DNA from: Karalla daura
Lineage: Eukaryota > Chordata > Actinopteri > Chaetodontiformes > Leiognathidae
Length of the DNA: 64,000 nucleotides
Assembly: GCA_029224185.1 (NCBI GenBank)
Contig: CM055196.1
Span: 7,455,427 to 7,519,426 of the forward strand
Direction of reading: 5' to 3'
Position numbers and translations under genes: made by a program. Within the stretch, counting starts at the first letter, position 1. Each line of letters opens with the position of its first letter. Below are positions 38,266-51,907 of this stretch, piece by piece. The notes beneath the pieces are model-generated. The model searched no databases. It was not told the DNA's origin and was given only the letters and a program-made list of their open reading frames with translations.

Positions 38266-38287
38266 GGGGTGGGGGAGGGATGGGGGG
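38266..38287 (+). other. G-quadruplex-type motif
   Basis: G4-T-G5-A-G3-AT-G6 on the plus strand, within intron 1; short loops predict high stability. Confidence 0.8.
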
Positions 38288-38484
38288 CTTGAAGAAGAAA
38301 GGAACAGGATGGAAAGAACAGAGGGGTAGAAGGAGAGAGCTTAAAGAAGAATGGATTGTGATTGCGTCTCTCGTTTTCTTGGTGTGTACATAAGGTGTGA
38401 GGCTTGAATTGATTGCCGTGTTTGGTTTCAAACACATTAAACATTCATGAAGCTCCATTTACTAAAGAGACCGACAAATGTTTC

Positions 38485-38550
<66 letters not shown>
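38485..38550. repeat. (TG)n microsatellite
   Basis: TG run with two TT interruptions, followed by a G-rich segment. Confidence 0.95.
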
Positions 38551-38552
<2 letters not shown>

Positions 38553-40779
38553 AGGGATGGTGGGGGTGATACACAGGGCTGCTTTAGATTAACATTGTGG
38601 AGGACATGCTGACATGGATACAGACAGCATGTTTAAGTATAAAATCGTCTTTGATGTGCTTGTGTGTGAGTGTCGGTGTGTGTGTGTGTGTCACCCAGTG
38701 CTGAAAGTTGAAAGGAATAAATGATTCCCCAACACTCCATGTGCAGATGGAGACATCATAAGAGCCAGCATTTACCACATGGCCCCGACACAGAGCTGTT
38801 GGCTTGATGCACGCTTCAGTTTGCTGTAAGTGACATGGCTGCCCGAGGGAAAATGTCTAATCTTAATGCTATTGTGATACCAGTTCTGTTAATACGGTGT
38901 ATTAGTCTGTCGGGTAATTGTGCATCTGAGCATCAGGTTGATTGCATAATTTCTAAGCTAACCTACAAAAGCTTAGCTTGTCATCCTGACCTAAACCCCA
39001 AGCAGCCTCGGCAGGTTTCAGTTTCAGCAACAGATTCAACATTTGCTTGTTTTGCTGCTCGTGGTGTGTGATGCTCATGAAGTGTGCAGTTGACATTCAG
39101 TTTCCTTGACATGAGATCAGTTTTCCATCGAGGCATGCAGTTAAAATATGGGGAAAAGCTGGAAAGCGGGTGGTGTCAGCTTGCCCTCATGGTCCATGTA
39201 GAAAATGACTGTGCTGTCAGGCGACTTCACGGAAATCCGTTCATTAGAATTTGATATTTCTTGTCAAAACTGGCCTTATGCTTGCCTGACGTGAATTTCC
39301 CTGCCTGATGGTAGCACTGGAGCAAATGTGATTGGACCCCATGAATCACCGGGACTTGTCCTGTGCGTGCCAATAATACCCGGAATCTTAGAAGTCTTCA
39401 ATCAAACTGGAAGCAAAGTATTATTACTGAGAGGATGTATGTTGTGCAGCCGTCAGGGAATCATTTCGCTTTGATTGGTCATTTTTTCATCTGAAGTTCA
39501 GCCTCCAACGCTGGTGACCACAGGTCTTCGGGACCCCCAGCCACCTGCTGAAACCCATGAGGCAAACAGAGCAGCGCACACACTCGAAATGTGTAGAGTC
39601 TATGCACTCACAAGCTGCTGTGTGCTGCGGCTGTTAAGTCCTTGTCCTACTCTTAACCGTCACATAAAGTCGACAGATGCCAGTCGCTTGTTCTACAGCT
39701 GAAAAAAAGACCTCTTTGCCAAAATTAGCATTTTCTTCACAGTTTAAGTACCATGCATGTGAACAAGAAGTGGGCAATAACCCAAATCCAAGCTTTAAGA
39801 CATCTCTTCAGACACAGAGTGAAGTCATAGGCTCTACATCTGTTCGTTTTCTGCAGTGTGGGTTTGTAAATTCCAATTAACCATGATATCGAGGCCCAGA
39901 ACAAAACACACCACCGACTCTTCACTGTCGGTACATCCAGTGCACCAGCCTCTCAAGTTACAGACACAGATCTCTCAATTAGCTGCCGGATTTGAGCCAG
40001 TGATGAAACAAAGCGCAAAAGAGAGAAGAGTTATGGGAAAGACTGAAGAGGGGAGAAGTACCAGGAGACGGAGGCAGCGTGGGGGGAGAGAGACGGGGCA
40101 GAAAACTGGCCAAGAGGACTCAGTGAAGTCTTGTTACATCCATTAGAAGTGCTGGGTGTGAAATTGACTGGAATCCCAGTTCTCTCGATGCTATAGCCCA
40201 GACAGAGTGAGAGGGGAAGTACAGTCATTTAGATTGGTATCTCAGTGTTATCTGTCTTCCTAATCACTCGGCTAATCCTCATCTTTATGTGGATGCCATT
40301 AGGGCGTTTTCTATATGAGGGATTCAGCGGCGTATGATGGTCTGGCTGCGGTTCAGTAGCCTCTGCTTGTGGCATCCAGCACGAGCAGCTTTCTCACAAC
40401 TCGCCTGTGTTTGTGTGGTGGCTTGGTTTCCAGCACGAGGGGACAAGCAGGTGGGGAAGCTTGTCCCTCAGCTTACAGCGTCTGCGTCGAGAATAAAGTC
40501 CCTCTAATGTCAATCTGCCGATTTTCTTCAAGAGCAAACTAGACGTGTGAAGGATGGTCTCTCTTTACACACTCATGGCGATGCATATTAACACAGTGCT
40601 GCTCTGCACCATCCACTCAACCTAAAGATTTCCCAGAGAAAGTATTTCTTTCTTTTTTGTGGCCTTCTTTTTTTTGCCTTCCTGACTCGCTCGGCTGATC
40701 CAAACCTTAGGTAGGAGTGTCTGATTCAAGTCCAAATAGTGGTTACATCTCCTTTGAGAAAATCTGGCTCATTTAAATC

Positions 40780-40985
40780 CATCCATCTGCTGGAGCCAAC
40801 TCCAGCGCACTTTGGAAAGGTCTCCAGTCCATCACAGGTCACACACACCATTAACTCTCAAACTCACACATAGGAGCAATTCAGATTCTCTAAACAAGCA
40901 TGTTTTTTGGACTGTGTGAGGAAGCCAGGAAACCCACGCAAGACGCATAAAGAAGATGCACACTCTACAGAGGCCCTCGCTCCCA
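40780..40985 (-). repeat. Dispersed repeat copy, reverse orientation
   Basis: ATCCATCCATCTGCTGGAG, then GGTCTCCAGTCCATCACAGG, GGAGCAATTCAGATTCTC, CATGTTTTTTGGACTGTGTG and GGAAACCCACGCAAGACGC. Same family. Confidence 0.72.
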
Positions 40986-42429
40986 CCCATAGTCAGAGTT
41001 GCTTCCTGCTGTGAGGTGACTGTGCTAAAAACCAAGTTGCAATCACTTAAATCTGAAACCGAACCCATGCATTGCCTAGTCCAACCCTGCCACACACAGT
41101 GGATGGACTGCAGGCAAATTGAATGAGTACCAAATACATTTCCACTGATGCCATTCCCAGTTAACAGACCAGTGGAGAACCCCCTTCAATAATGGTGGAA
41201 ACTTGGAATTCACTCGCAATAAGCACGAAGAGATGAGAATGAGGCTAGAACTGGATAACATCTTTTGAAAACAACACTGAAAGTCGGAAATGGATGGAAC
41301 GATTACCAAGCTGGACAACAGTGAGAGTCAGATAAACATCCGAGTTGATGGGATTCAGATTTAAATTAAAAGGAAAAAAAAGTGGAGCCAATCTAGATTT
41401 GAGTTCAACAAATGCTCTCAAGCAGAATTACCATGAAGGGAGGGGGAATTAATGGCAAATGGTGGCTATTTAGATTTAGAAATAGATATTTTTGCTCTTA
41501 CAGAGAACTGAAAGAGCACAGACACGTCTGTAAACAAAGACCGGGCCATGTTTGAAGCAGCCCGGCAGACGGGGAGCGGGTCATCGTGCACCCACGGTGC
41601 ACAACCTCAAACATCAGCTGAAAGAGTCTCATTTTAACCTCCCGCTTTTTCTTTTTTTTTTATGTCCAAATAACAAAATGACTTCTTTCATACTTCTGTT
41701 GAGTTCCTGCCGCTCCCAATATCATCTATTTGCTCTCCTTCAACTCCAGCAGCATCAGTGACGTGTTTCTCCCTTCAGACATTAAAAGAAAAAAAAAAGC
41801 CCTCCTCATCCTTTGTTCAGTGTCCTATCTCAGCACTTTGGGATCCGATCCACACCCTACAAGACGACCCAAGGACAAAAGTCTCTGGCTAAAAGACGAT
41901 CAAAACCTGAGCTTTTGTAAATTTCGAGGCTTAATTGCATTTCCGGTTGTCTTTCCTCGTTCTCCCTCCAGCTTTACCTCGACAGTTTACAGTTCCTACC
42001 TGGAAGCATTGACACCAGCGAGTCTCTTTTCATCCAACCATGCTTTCATTTTTCAAAGCCCTCACAGACTGTTGAGTCAAACCTATGTGTGGAGAACAGT
42101 GACTGAATATGTTCTGGGCTTTCATCTGCAGTACTGCAAGATACACACACACACACAGATATATAGTAGCCTCTCCTCGCTGGGACTGGCTTTCCTTTTT
42201 GCGGTTTGAAAACATATTTATTATTCACAAATTTAGGGGGAAAGAATTGAGAAAATATGTAAAAGAAGGGAGGTTAATTGCTCGAAGCAACCGTCTCAAT
42301 TAATAATGAAAAGCTTTAAATTATAAAAAGTGGGTGATGTGGGAGGAAGACAGTGGGTTGGAGGCGATCGTTGCATCTTAATATTCTCTAAAAGAGCTGC
42401 ATTCCTCTCATGCACCAGGCTCTCTTGAG

Positions 42430-42452
42430 TACACACACACACACACACACAC
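42430..42452. repeat. (CA)n microsatellite
   Basis: Short CA run. Confidence 0.9.
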
Positions 42453-45400
42453 TGAGGATCTGTTCCTTTAGCAGAGCAGAACAACATGGAGGTTAGACGA
42501 CTCTGCAGGGCATTCCAGTGCAGGAGAAAGCTTTGGGAAATGTGTGTGTAAGACAGAGCGGGAGAGACAAAGAATGAGGACAGTAGTGTTTCTGCAGTGC
42601 AGCTGTGTGATTTCATCTGTGCTCTCACTGGATCCTCCCTACCTCTATCCGACTCTTTCTCCAAGTGGAGGCAAACTGGTTTACATACGTCGAAAACACC
42701 TCGCTGGATAGTGCTGGCCAAAATTTACAGTTTTTTGGCTGAAATGCAAACTAGAGAAAATTAGAGATGCGGCATCTACTGGATGGGCCAAGATTACAGA
42801 TCACGGGTCCTGCTGGTGAGGATCTGGTGGAGTATGAAGCGTCATGGCAGAAGTAAAACATCTCAACAAAAATGAGCAGCTTTGGGAGCAGAAGGTTGAG
42901 CAGTGGACAGTGGACGAGAGAAAAGAGTGGTCTGATAACAAAAAGCGAAGCAGCTGTCTTGGAGACGTCTATTAGTATTTAGTCATTAGTATAAGTCATT
43001 AATACTGAAAAACCCGCTGAATTAAGTATACGCGCAAGTATGAATGCATCCTGTTGTCAGGACTGGCCGTGGCTCGTTGCGTTTGGCGTATCCCTTCATG
43101 AAAAGTCTGCCTCGTCTCATCCTATAACAGCTCGATCTGTCTGGGGCCGTGTCTGCAGCATGGCCAGGGGCTCTACCTGCTCCATAATCACAGCGGCTCC
43201 AAAAACATAATTATCAGAGTCTTCAGCGTAATGGCAACATATTTCAAGTCCATTTGTGGACTTTTGAAACGTTTAAAATCAGTCATTTGAAGTTGCAATC
43301 CAATTTAAAGGCTCACTTACCTCTCTCTCTCTCTCTCTTACTTTCTCTCTGTCACCTTTATCTCTCCATCTCACCTAAACTGCTCCTCTACCGCTCTATC
43401 TGCCACCATCCCTTCTTGTCCTCAGTCTCCACAGTGCCTCATCTTCTCCGTCATGCTCCCTCAGTTTCTGTCTCCCCAGCGTCTCTACCTTGCATTTCTC
43501 ATATTTCTGAGAAAGCGATTTTGTGTTTCACTCCTTCGGTGTAATTAAAATGTAACTGGTTGCAGGGTTGCTACCCCAGTGAACTTGTGATCAATTCATT
43601 TGAGCTACAATTAGCTCCCAAGCCTTAATCACAGGGAAATGACTTTTACTTGCTACTAATTTAACCTAAAAAAAAAAAAAAATTACAGTGCCTCCAGGGA
43701 ATCATCCTTCTCTGAGTTAAAGCTTGGGAGGCCCGAGTCTGGCTACATGACAGAGAAAATTATCATTTTGTAGCACATAAATCTCTGTTATTGGTTGCTG
43801 ATATTCTTAAATGCACTGCCATTCACCTTAGCACAAACAATGTATTGTAGTGTAATTTCAAGCCCACAATAGCAATAAATGGATAGGACACCTGGCACCT
43901 GACACCTAGGACAATTTGTAATTGTTTCCTTCTTTTAATCTAAAAAAGGCTCTAAAATCTAAATCTGCGACCTGTAGTTTAGCTGCTTTAATAAGAAGGA
44001 GCAGCTGAGGACAACTGAGCATTTTCTTTCTCGTAGTTTTGAGAAAAAGAGACGGGGTGTGCTCGTGTTTTAGCGGCAAATAAAGAAATGTTGCGAACCA
44101 TCATCCCTGTCCGTGCGATGGTGCTGAATGAACCCGGTGGTGGAGAACGAGTCTGTGCTGCTAGCTCCACCTTTCCACCTTCCTGTCAGAGTGTGACAGT
44201 GAGAGTCAGCTTCGGCTCCAGCCTGGGGATACAGCGCTGGTGCCTCAGTACGTGGAGAAGAACCGCCACGGAGCCGGACCAGCTCCCCACCCCGCTTTAT
44301 ATCATTAGTCACTTTCACCGGTTGATAAATGTCCAAAGGAGTCCATAAAAGACACCAGACATGATGTTCAGTTAATGATGGAGGACATGCTTTTTAATTT
44401 TTAATGCGGCTCCGTGTGTAATTTCTCTCAGCAGAGAGCCGCAGCAGCTGAAGCTCTGAGGCTCTTCATCTTGTCCCGAGACATTAATCCACTCCGAAAA
44501 CGCTGCACACAGAGACACGTTTGCACATCTAACCTGCTTCTTGGGTTACAGCCAACATGTATACAGTATATGTACTGGATACATATATACAACCCCACGA
44601 TCCAATAGGCTTTGCCATAATGACCAACATCAAGAGACTGTTTTGCAGAAATGTTGCTGTCATTCTTACAGCATTCAGTGCATGTGCAACACACCACGTC
44701 CATCCATCATCTTTACCGCTTTATACCTAAACAGCATTAAAAGCAGCTAGAGAACCCAGGGCAACAGCCTTAACCACTTTATCTACTGTGTAGCCTCAGA
44801 GAAAAAATCGGGCAGTCAGTGTTTTGGGCTTGTGGTTCAAGTATTTATGGTCTCCACAAACAGCACTCATCGCTATTGAATTAGAAAACATCTGGAGATG
44901 GTCTTTAATTTCACATCGATGGTGACTCGGTGACTCAGCTCTGCTTTGACTCTGCTGGTGTTTTTATGATGAATAATGCAGATTTTGCAGCAGCACAATT
45001 GCACCCAAAGTCAGCTGCGCGCAGAAAGATCTGCTGCACTCTAGGATGCACAAATTGAGGTGAGATACTCCTTGAAAATGTTTCAACTTCATCAAGACGG
45101 TTTCCAGGCAACAAGCACGTCTCTTTATCCGCTGATGTAAAGGTGGCAGTGCAATCAGGCAACAAAGGCAAGAGAGGCATCTCTAATCCTGCAGCCTGTG
45201 GACTGTGTCAAGAGCCGCTTTGTTTATCCAGGGATAAAATGTACAATTAAGCTGATCGAGCCAGCAGGGTAAGGTCAATAAAACTTACCCTGTAAAATCT
45301 AGAAATTGTATGACCCTTGGATTCACAAAAACATATTTCACTTTAATTGCTGACAGCAGGAGCAGATACAATGCTTCTCCTTCTTGGTCCATCTCTTGTT

Positions 45401-45759
45401 TAAACTTGAATATCAGGCTCCCCTTGTTTAAAGATCTACCCCTGGCATCCTTGTCTGCTCGTATTGCCGTTGCGTAGATGATAGGTAACATGATGCAATG
45501 GTCTTGTCCCTCTGGCATTTAACCATCTTTGAGATTATTTCTGTAAATTGCTCTGACAGGTGGACTGACTTGGAGCCAGAACTGACTTTAGGGATTTGCT
45601 CGTAAAAAGGATGTGATTGTGGAAATGGGCTGCGATAAAACCCGCAGGCCCGGGAACTGTTATTCACCAAACGAATGCATAACTTTGTGGATCTATGCCG
45701 AGAGGGGTAACGTGGGTATCCGTGGTCTGAGGTGGCTCACATTTTGGCCACTGAATAAA

Positions 45760-45958
45760 GGATAGACTCACACACATGATTCACTCTGACATTCACACCT
45801 TGGGGCAATGCAGAGTCTCAGATCGACCTGAACATGCATGGTTTTGGACTGATGGAGGAAACCAGAATACCTAGAGGACAGAGGAAGCCAGCAGCCTGAC
45901 CAGGAGCCACAACTGAGACCTTCGTGCTGTGAGGTGACAGTTCTAACCACTTATCGAC
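45760..45958 (-). repeat. Dispersed repeat copy, reverse orientation
   Basis: GATTCACTCTGACATTCAC, GGGGCAATGCAGAGTCTC, GCATGGTTTTGGACTGATGG, AGGAAACCAGAATACCTAG and, at the far end, TGTGAGGTGACAGTTCTAACC, which corresponds to the tRNA-like head. Confidence 0.7.
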
Positions 45959-46019
45959 CACAGTGCCAAATAAACCTCATGCCAATGACGAACCATTCAT
46001 CCTCGATGCATGACAGGAA

Positions 46020-46158
46020 ACTGTTTGATCAGGAGTGCCTGCTAGTCGACTCTGTGCGCATAAGCCACTATGCAGCAGATCCAGGTTTGATTCCCTCTGC
46101 TGTGTGTCATTACCCGATTCTAGACTGTCAAAATAAAGCCACAAAAAATCAGGAAAAA
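46020..46158 (+). repeat. tRNA-like SINE fragment
   Basis: A B-box-like GGTTTGATTCC lies at 46084-46094, followed by ATTACCCGATTCTAGACTGT and CAAAATAAAGCCACAAAAAA. This is the head-plus-A-rich-tail layout of a fish tRNA-derived SINE. The A-box region is too degenerate to be sure. It sits directly after the reverse-oriented repeat at 45760-45958. Confidence 0.5.
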
Positions 46159-46496
46159 CAACCAAAACCCTGCTCTGAAAAGGGCTCAAAAAGGACATAT
46201 TCACTTGAAATCACACAAGTACCGTACTTTTGTTTTTCAGATCTATCAAGTGATTCTATGAATAGTTGTGTTTTACCGTGCCAGCCGGTCACTGTCTTCA
46301 CCTTTAAACTGAGAAAAAATTCATGAATTTACAACACGGGTTTGGTTGAATTCATTAGCACTGCTGGTGTTTCGTCCTCTCTTTGTTTGAACTTGTTTGA
46401 ACAAAATAAATGTTGCACTTTCATCGGTGAGGAAAGCACTGCATTTTATCCAGGCCTGATTTACTTTGCTTAGAAGTGTTTTGTAGTATTTACCCA

Positions 46497-46499
<3 letters not shown>

Positions 46500-46546
<47 letters not shown>
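46500..46546. repeat. (TG)n microsatellite
   Basis: About 23 perfect TG units. Confidence 0.97.
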
Positions 46547-46547
<1 letters not shown>

Positions 46548-46964
46548 TAGGAATTTGCCCAAGATGAACAATTTCTTGTGTTCAAACACACCAAGTGTTG
46601 GCCCGGATGAGAAAAACTCAGACTGCTTCGAGCCAAAACAGAACAAAATTAGCTTAATTGGAGCACAGCGCTCAGAGCAAACTGAGGACACCCATTAATG
46701 ACTCCAAATTTAAAAAAAAAAAAAAAAACACATTTGAATAAAAAGAAGAAGAAGAAGGGAGAAAAAAAGCATTTTACAGCCCACTGCTTATTGTTGGGCG
46801 CAGCAGCAGTTATGTTTGATGCTGAAAATGTTGAGTCAGTGCCTGTGGCAGGAAAGTTTAACATTCCTGTCACAGCGGAGCAAAGAAATGTCTTCATTTG
46901 AGGGGACCGGCTCACAATTTCACCAGCTGCCACAAAGCAGCAGCTCAGAGCCCGATATCAACAA

Positions 46965-47030
46965 CACGCATCATTCACTCACACACTCGCACAGCAAGGG
47001 CCAATTTAGGGTCTCCAATTGGCCGCGATG
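46965..47030 (-). repeat. Short dispersed repeat fragment
   Basis: CATCATTCACTCACACACTC, then GGGCCAATTTAGGGTCTCC; a small middle piece of the same repeat family. Confidence 0.5.
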
Positions 47031-48279
47031 ATGGTGTGAATGCGGTCAGACACCAGAGCACCTCCACACAGGAATGCCAGGCACTGTACTAATAGTTCAC
47101 TTCTCCAATGTCCAGAACATGGCGACCTGTCTGTGCCTTTCATTTGACAAAAATCCATCCATATTTTCACACGATCATTAGGTGAATATCATATGTCGAT
47201 GTGAAACGTCAAAAGCTTACATCTTAGAGAGAGCACCGCTCCTAAACGCTCACCATGACCATGACCAAAGATTCAAGCAGGCGCAGGTTGTAAAAGCACT
47301 TAAACGATGTAAGTTGCAGCGAGAGCTAAAGTGCTGAAAGTCAGGAGTTTAAAAACCTGTTAAATGGAGTTAATATCAGTTTAGAAATCAGCTCAAATAG
47401 AGAAAAATATTACTACACCAGCCACACCAGCATTCAAGCGTTAGAAGGGATTAAACTGTAGCTCCAACAGCAGAAGAGAGTAAGATAAATGGTGTTTGAC
47501 CTGGACCTGAAGGTGTGTAAATGCAGAGACGCAGAGTGTGTTCACTTTCTTGACATTGTTCATTAAGATATGCTCAGGATAATAATGTTTTTTCACCCAC
47601 AAGTTTAAATTGATCCTATTTAATAGATTTCTTCTGAATATAAAAGGAGTAATTCTATTTATACATATGATCTAACAAAGGAAAATGGGAAATTTAACCA
47701 TATTGCTTCAAATTAATCGCTAGTATAATTACAGAGGTGTTATTAAGAACCCAATAATGCATATCAAATATATGAAAACCACACTTGTAAAAGAAAGCAC
47801 TAGAAGCATTGAAACTGTAGGTTTGACGAAATGAGAAACAAACTGATGGTCAGAGCTACATAAAGCAGGTCCAGGATATCGGCCGGAAATTGGCTTCACA
47901 GTGTGGAATAAGCATGAAGTCAATTAGAACTGAAGTTCAATGTTAAGGTTAAAACTGAGCCAATTCCCTGGAATTTCATCACCACATATGTGAAGAAAAC
48001 CCTTTCACAATGTCATGATCCTTGACGCAGCTCCACCGCCCTGCGGATGCTGCTCTTCAGAAATGGACCCGGACAAATCCAACATTTCAATACCCGGGCA
48101 CATGGACAGAAAATGGATTCTCTCCAGCTCCGCTGAGCTTTCTGTGCGGATGTGCCTGGGAGCCCGAGACCTTCAGCTCGGGGCTGGTTGTGAGGCGAGG
48201 CTGGCTCAGCTGTTTTGCAGCCAGGTCCAGCCTGGATCTAAACACAGTGGAGGCGAAAGGCGGGCCGCGAGCCAGACAC

Positions 48280-48365
48280 AGAGAGAGGAAGAGGGGGAGG
48301 GAGAGAGAGCGAGAGAGAGAGAGGGAGGGAGAGAGGGAGGGAGAGAGCGGGAGAAAGAGAGGGAG
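48280..48365. repeat. Homopurine (GA/GGGA)n tract
   Basis: About 85 nearly pure purine bases (GAGAGA and GGGAGGGAGA units) with a few C interruptions; prone to triplex formation. It sits about 110 bp from a CA/CG run in the most GC-rich part of intron 1. Confidence 0.9.
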
Positions 48366-48473
48366 CTGGTGGCAGACAGTGGTTTGTGTGACCAGCTTAT
48401 CAACACAACGGGAGCTCTGGCTGAACAAATTGCCTTCTCTGTTCACTGTGATTAGACTGCTACCGACACGCGT

Positions 48474-48536
48474 GCACACACACACACACACACGCACGCA
48501 CGCACACACACACGCTCACACACACACGCACACACT
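48474..48536. repeat. (CA)n/(CGCA)n microsatellite
   Basis: CA run with several CACG and CGCA units; alternating purine-pyrimidine. Confidence 0.93.
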
Positions 48537-49077
48537 CATACAGAGTCTGTGACACACAGTCACTCTTAAGATGATGTGTTGGCAATCAGAGACGGGCAAT
48601 TGCTGCGAGATTTCCAGCCTCATTTCTTCTGTCATGAAGGGTCCTTCAAGGACGCCGTGTGTGTTCGCACGCACGCCGCCATGTGTGTGCGCACACACAC
48701 GTGCGGGGGGCGTGTGCTCGGGGCTCCACTGAAACCAGTTGATCAGTTAAGTGCTCGGTGAAAACGCTCGCATACTGGCGGCCCGGACTTGCAGAGACAT
48801 GGCGGCTCTGAAAAAGCCATCTCGCGCTCTCATCAGGACTAATAATGCAGGAGTGAGGGCACTCGCCAGTCTGCGCTGATATTCATTTATTTTCTTATCT
48901 CATCTCCTCATCGCTGGACTAAAGTGTTTCTTTTTTAATGACAGGATGGCTTCTCCACGTAGTCTAAATGTTAAATAGTGTGCCAGATTAGAACAGGTTT
49001 GTGAGCCAATTCCACAAGTCAGTGAAACCACCTCACAACAAACTACAAGTTGCCTCATTGCAAGTGTATACAATGAC

Positions 49078-49155
49078 AGACTTAACTCTATTGATCCCTC
49101 TGGGATGACTCCCTCAGGGAAATTTACATTTCCGGCAGCATAATAAAAAGATGCC
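49078..49155 (+). repeat. Short repeat fragment (TATTGATCCCT...GGGAAATT type)
   Basis: ACTCTATTGATCCCTCTGGG, then CCCTCAGGGAAATTTACATT and CGGCAGCATAATAAAAAG. It resembles a common fish interspersed fragment; the class is unassigned. Confidence 0.45.
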
Positions 49156-50164
49156 TTACAGAGAGAATAGAAAAAAAAAACTATATATAAACTCTTTAGA
49201 TTATAATTAATAAAGTATAATCTTAAAAAAATGACGATGGTTTGAGTTACTTTAGTTGAGGTACTTTCATTTGAAATGTAAACATCCCGTCTATTGATAT
49301 AACAGTGATATATTGTGAATCAAATTAATCTATTTTTTACATTTTCTTTTAACAGTTTTAAGCACTCAAATGTGAGACATTAGCATAATCAACAGAGCTT
49401 CTCTTCAGCTATAAACACACACACACACACATATGTTTATGAACTGAAACTGAAAACAGTATGACTATGGAAGGCCTGACTGTAGATTACCTTAATATTC
49501 ATTCGTAAATGTATTAACTACAGAAGATGGCTGTTATTAGCTTGTACTGAACTTGGTCTTAGCTTGGAGTGCATTGTGTTTTCCAGCTTAAAAGACCCAA
49601 GCGGAGTCGTCTGCAGCCTTCTATTTATAAAAACACATTCACACAAAACTCAAAACCTCCTTTCTCGGTGTATTCAAACTCAATGAATGCCAGTGGCATT
49701 TACAGTGATTCTGAATACTGGGGATAAAACTTCAGAGTGTTGCCTTATAAAAGAAGCCAAACCCATGTTGCTCGAGAGCAGCTTTCAGTTTTGCTACTGT
49801 GCTGTGGTTAGGGCATTTAAGGTTAATTTTACGAGATGGGATTTTCAGGGAGGCAGCAAAATGGTCTCAAATGCATGCTTTTATCTCTTGTATATTTAGA
49901 TGCTCTTAGCTTCACCTAATTTGTAAAACTACTTGGATATTTCAGCGTACAGATGTGGAAAAAAAACATGATTAGCAACAGTAAAAAGTAAAACGAATGA
50001 GGATGGCACGTCTCTAATGTGATTACCACTGCTAGGATAATTAATAATTGCTCTAAGTAATTGTTGCCTTGTAATGTGCAGTGCATGTCTGTCCTTCTGT
50101 GGCAGCCGTTAGTTTCACCATATTATATCATATTCTTGATCCTCTGTGCTTTTTACTTGTTTCC

Positions 50165-50325
50165 TCCACACTCCAGACAGGCCACCTGCCCATCACAGGG
50201 CACATACACCACTCACACCCACACATCAGAGCAATTTCACCTTAGCAAGTATCTATTTGGATGGTGGGAGGAAACCAGAGCTCCCACAGAAAACCCACAA
50301 ACACAGAGAGAACGTGCATGGTGCC
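50165..50325 (-). repeat. Dispersed repeat copy, reverse orientation
   Basis: CTCCAGACAGGCCACCTGCC, CATCACAGGGCACATACACC, GGTGGGAGGAAACCAGAG and GAAAACCCACAAACACAGAG. Same family, 3' part. Confidence 0.68.
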
Positions 50326-50816
50326 GGTGCTGGCGGGTGATAATCATCCAGGCTAACAAATTTCCCACGGTCCTTGAACGCGCCTCGCAGCAACAGCATG
50401 GAGTCAGTATGGGCTGATTGCAACTACCGCGGCAAGTCAGTCTGGACCAGCGCTCTTGAAAATTGTCAGGGGGCATGGAGTTTGCTCTCATCTGATCCCA
50501 TAGAGAATACTTGTTTTTAAAAGAAAAAGAAATCGATTTTACATGCCAGTCGATAGGAGAGTCGTGAGGGCGGGATTTGAAGTATGACTTTAGCCTGATT
50601 GGAAAGTTTTTATTCATAGGCAGATTTGATGGTCTAGACTCATGGGGTCAGATTGAAAGCCGTCACTTGCCTGAACCAATTCTGTCGAGCAACAAACCAG
50701 ATATACAGTACTTTCCCGTAATGTTTTGTTGCACAGCAGAGCCACTTGAACATGACCAGGGAGAAATAGTTTGAAATCATCTAGATTTATGACTACTGTA
50801 TCCCTCTACAACAGAT

Positions 50817-50817
<1 letters not shown>

Positions 50818-50847
<30 letters not shown>
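50818..50847. repeat. (CAG)10 trinucleotide run
   Basis: Ten perfect CAG units in intron 1; the transcribed strand of ntrk3 would carry (CTG)10. Confidence 0.97.
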
Positions 50848-50849
<2 letters not shown>

Positions 50850-51561
50850 TGGTAAGATGGTGTTTGTCTTCTTATTTGAGTGAACAACGTACGACTCGCA
50901 GACGTCACTAACAGGCATTCATTTGTGCTTGTCAAAGACAAAAGCAGCTGATCTGAGCAATGTTTAAGGCATCCTTTGATGGATAAGCACCATCAGCTGT
51001 TAATCCTGACAACTTTTGACTATCACATAATGAGCAGTGAATGGAATCAGGAATTCATTCACATTAAGCACTCGTTGTAAAATCATCCAGCATCTCTTAG
51101 ACTTGATGCCACAGCAGAATAAGTAACAACAGTACATTTCTGCCGGTTGAGTAGGCACACGTGGCTGCATATTCCCAAAGGCCAAAGACAGCACTATTGA
51201 AAAATGATAATGGTGATGGAAATCATTTTATACCAGAATATTTAATATTCAGGGGAGCAGAGGGTGCTGAGGCTCCACCACAGACATGTCGAGGGAGTCG
51301 AAACGCTTTTACAGACCCTCAAAAATATGCACGGCCAGCAGGGGGTACTGTTCCACCACCTCCCCTGACATATGTAGGGAGGGAGACAAGCTCGATTGAC
51401 CCAGTGAAAGAAAACATCAAACACTGACCTGGCTGATAATGGAAGCGTTATGGTTTGCCTTACATTACATCCTTGTCACTATGCTCCATTATTAACAGGG
51501 AGCTGATAGCACAGACTGGAACACTATAATCAATGTCTCTGCACCGATAAAGACACATGGC

Positions 51562-51565
51562 GTGT

Positions 51566-51601
<36 letters not shown>

Positions 51602-51644
51602 CCGTGGTGGGGTATGTGTGTGTGTGTGTGTATGTGCATGTGTG
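51562..51644. repeat. (TG)n compound microsatellite
   Basis: Two TG runs separated by a short ACCGTGGTGGGG spacer. Confidence 0.93.
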
Positions 51645-51873
51645 ACCTTATTATGTGTGGGTTGCTGCAGGAAGTGATTCATTGCCATGAACTGCAAGGA
51701 TTCATACATCAGTGTAACCTACACACATACACACACACACAATCTCTCTCTCTCTCAGGCTCATGCTGACACACTATAAACCACACATCATCGCCTTCTG
51801 AACACAATCTGTATGTGGAAGTGGCAATCACTGAGATAAAACAATGGATCTCCTTCACTCTTGCACCTTTTCC

Positions 51874-51876
51874 CAC

Positions 51877-51907
<31 letters not shown>
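51874..51907. repeat. (CA)n microsatellite
   Basis: CA run with one GC step, followed by a looser CA-rich stretch to about 51970. Confidence 0.93.

Noticed and set aside
48022..48552. 176-codon plus-strand open frame
   Set aside because: Half of it is arginine/glutamate repeats read from a purine tract and the end is a CA repeat; low complexity, not a gene.
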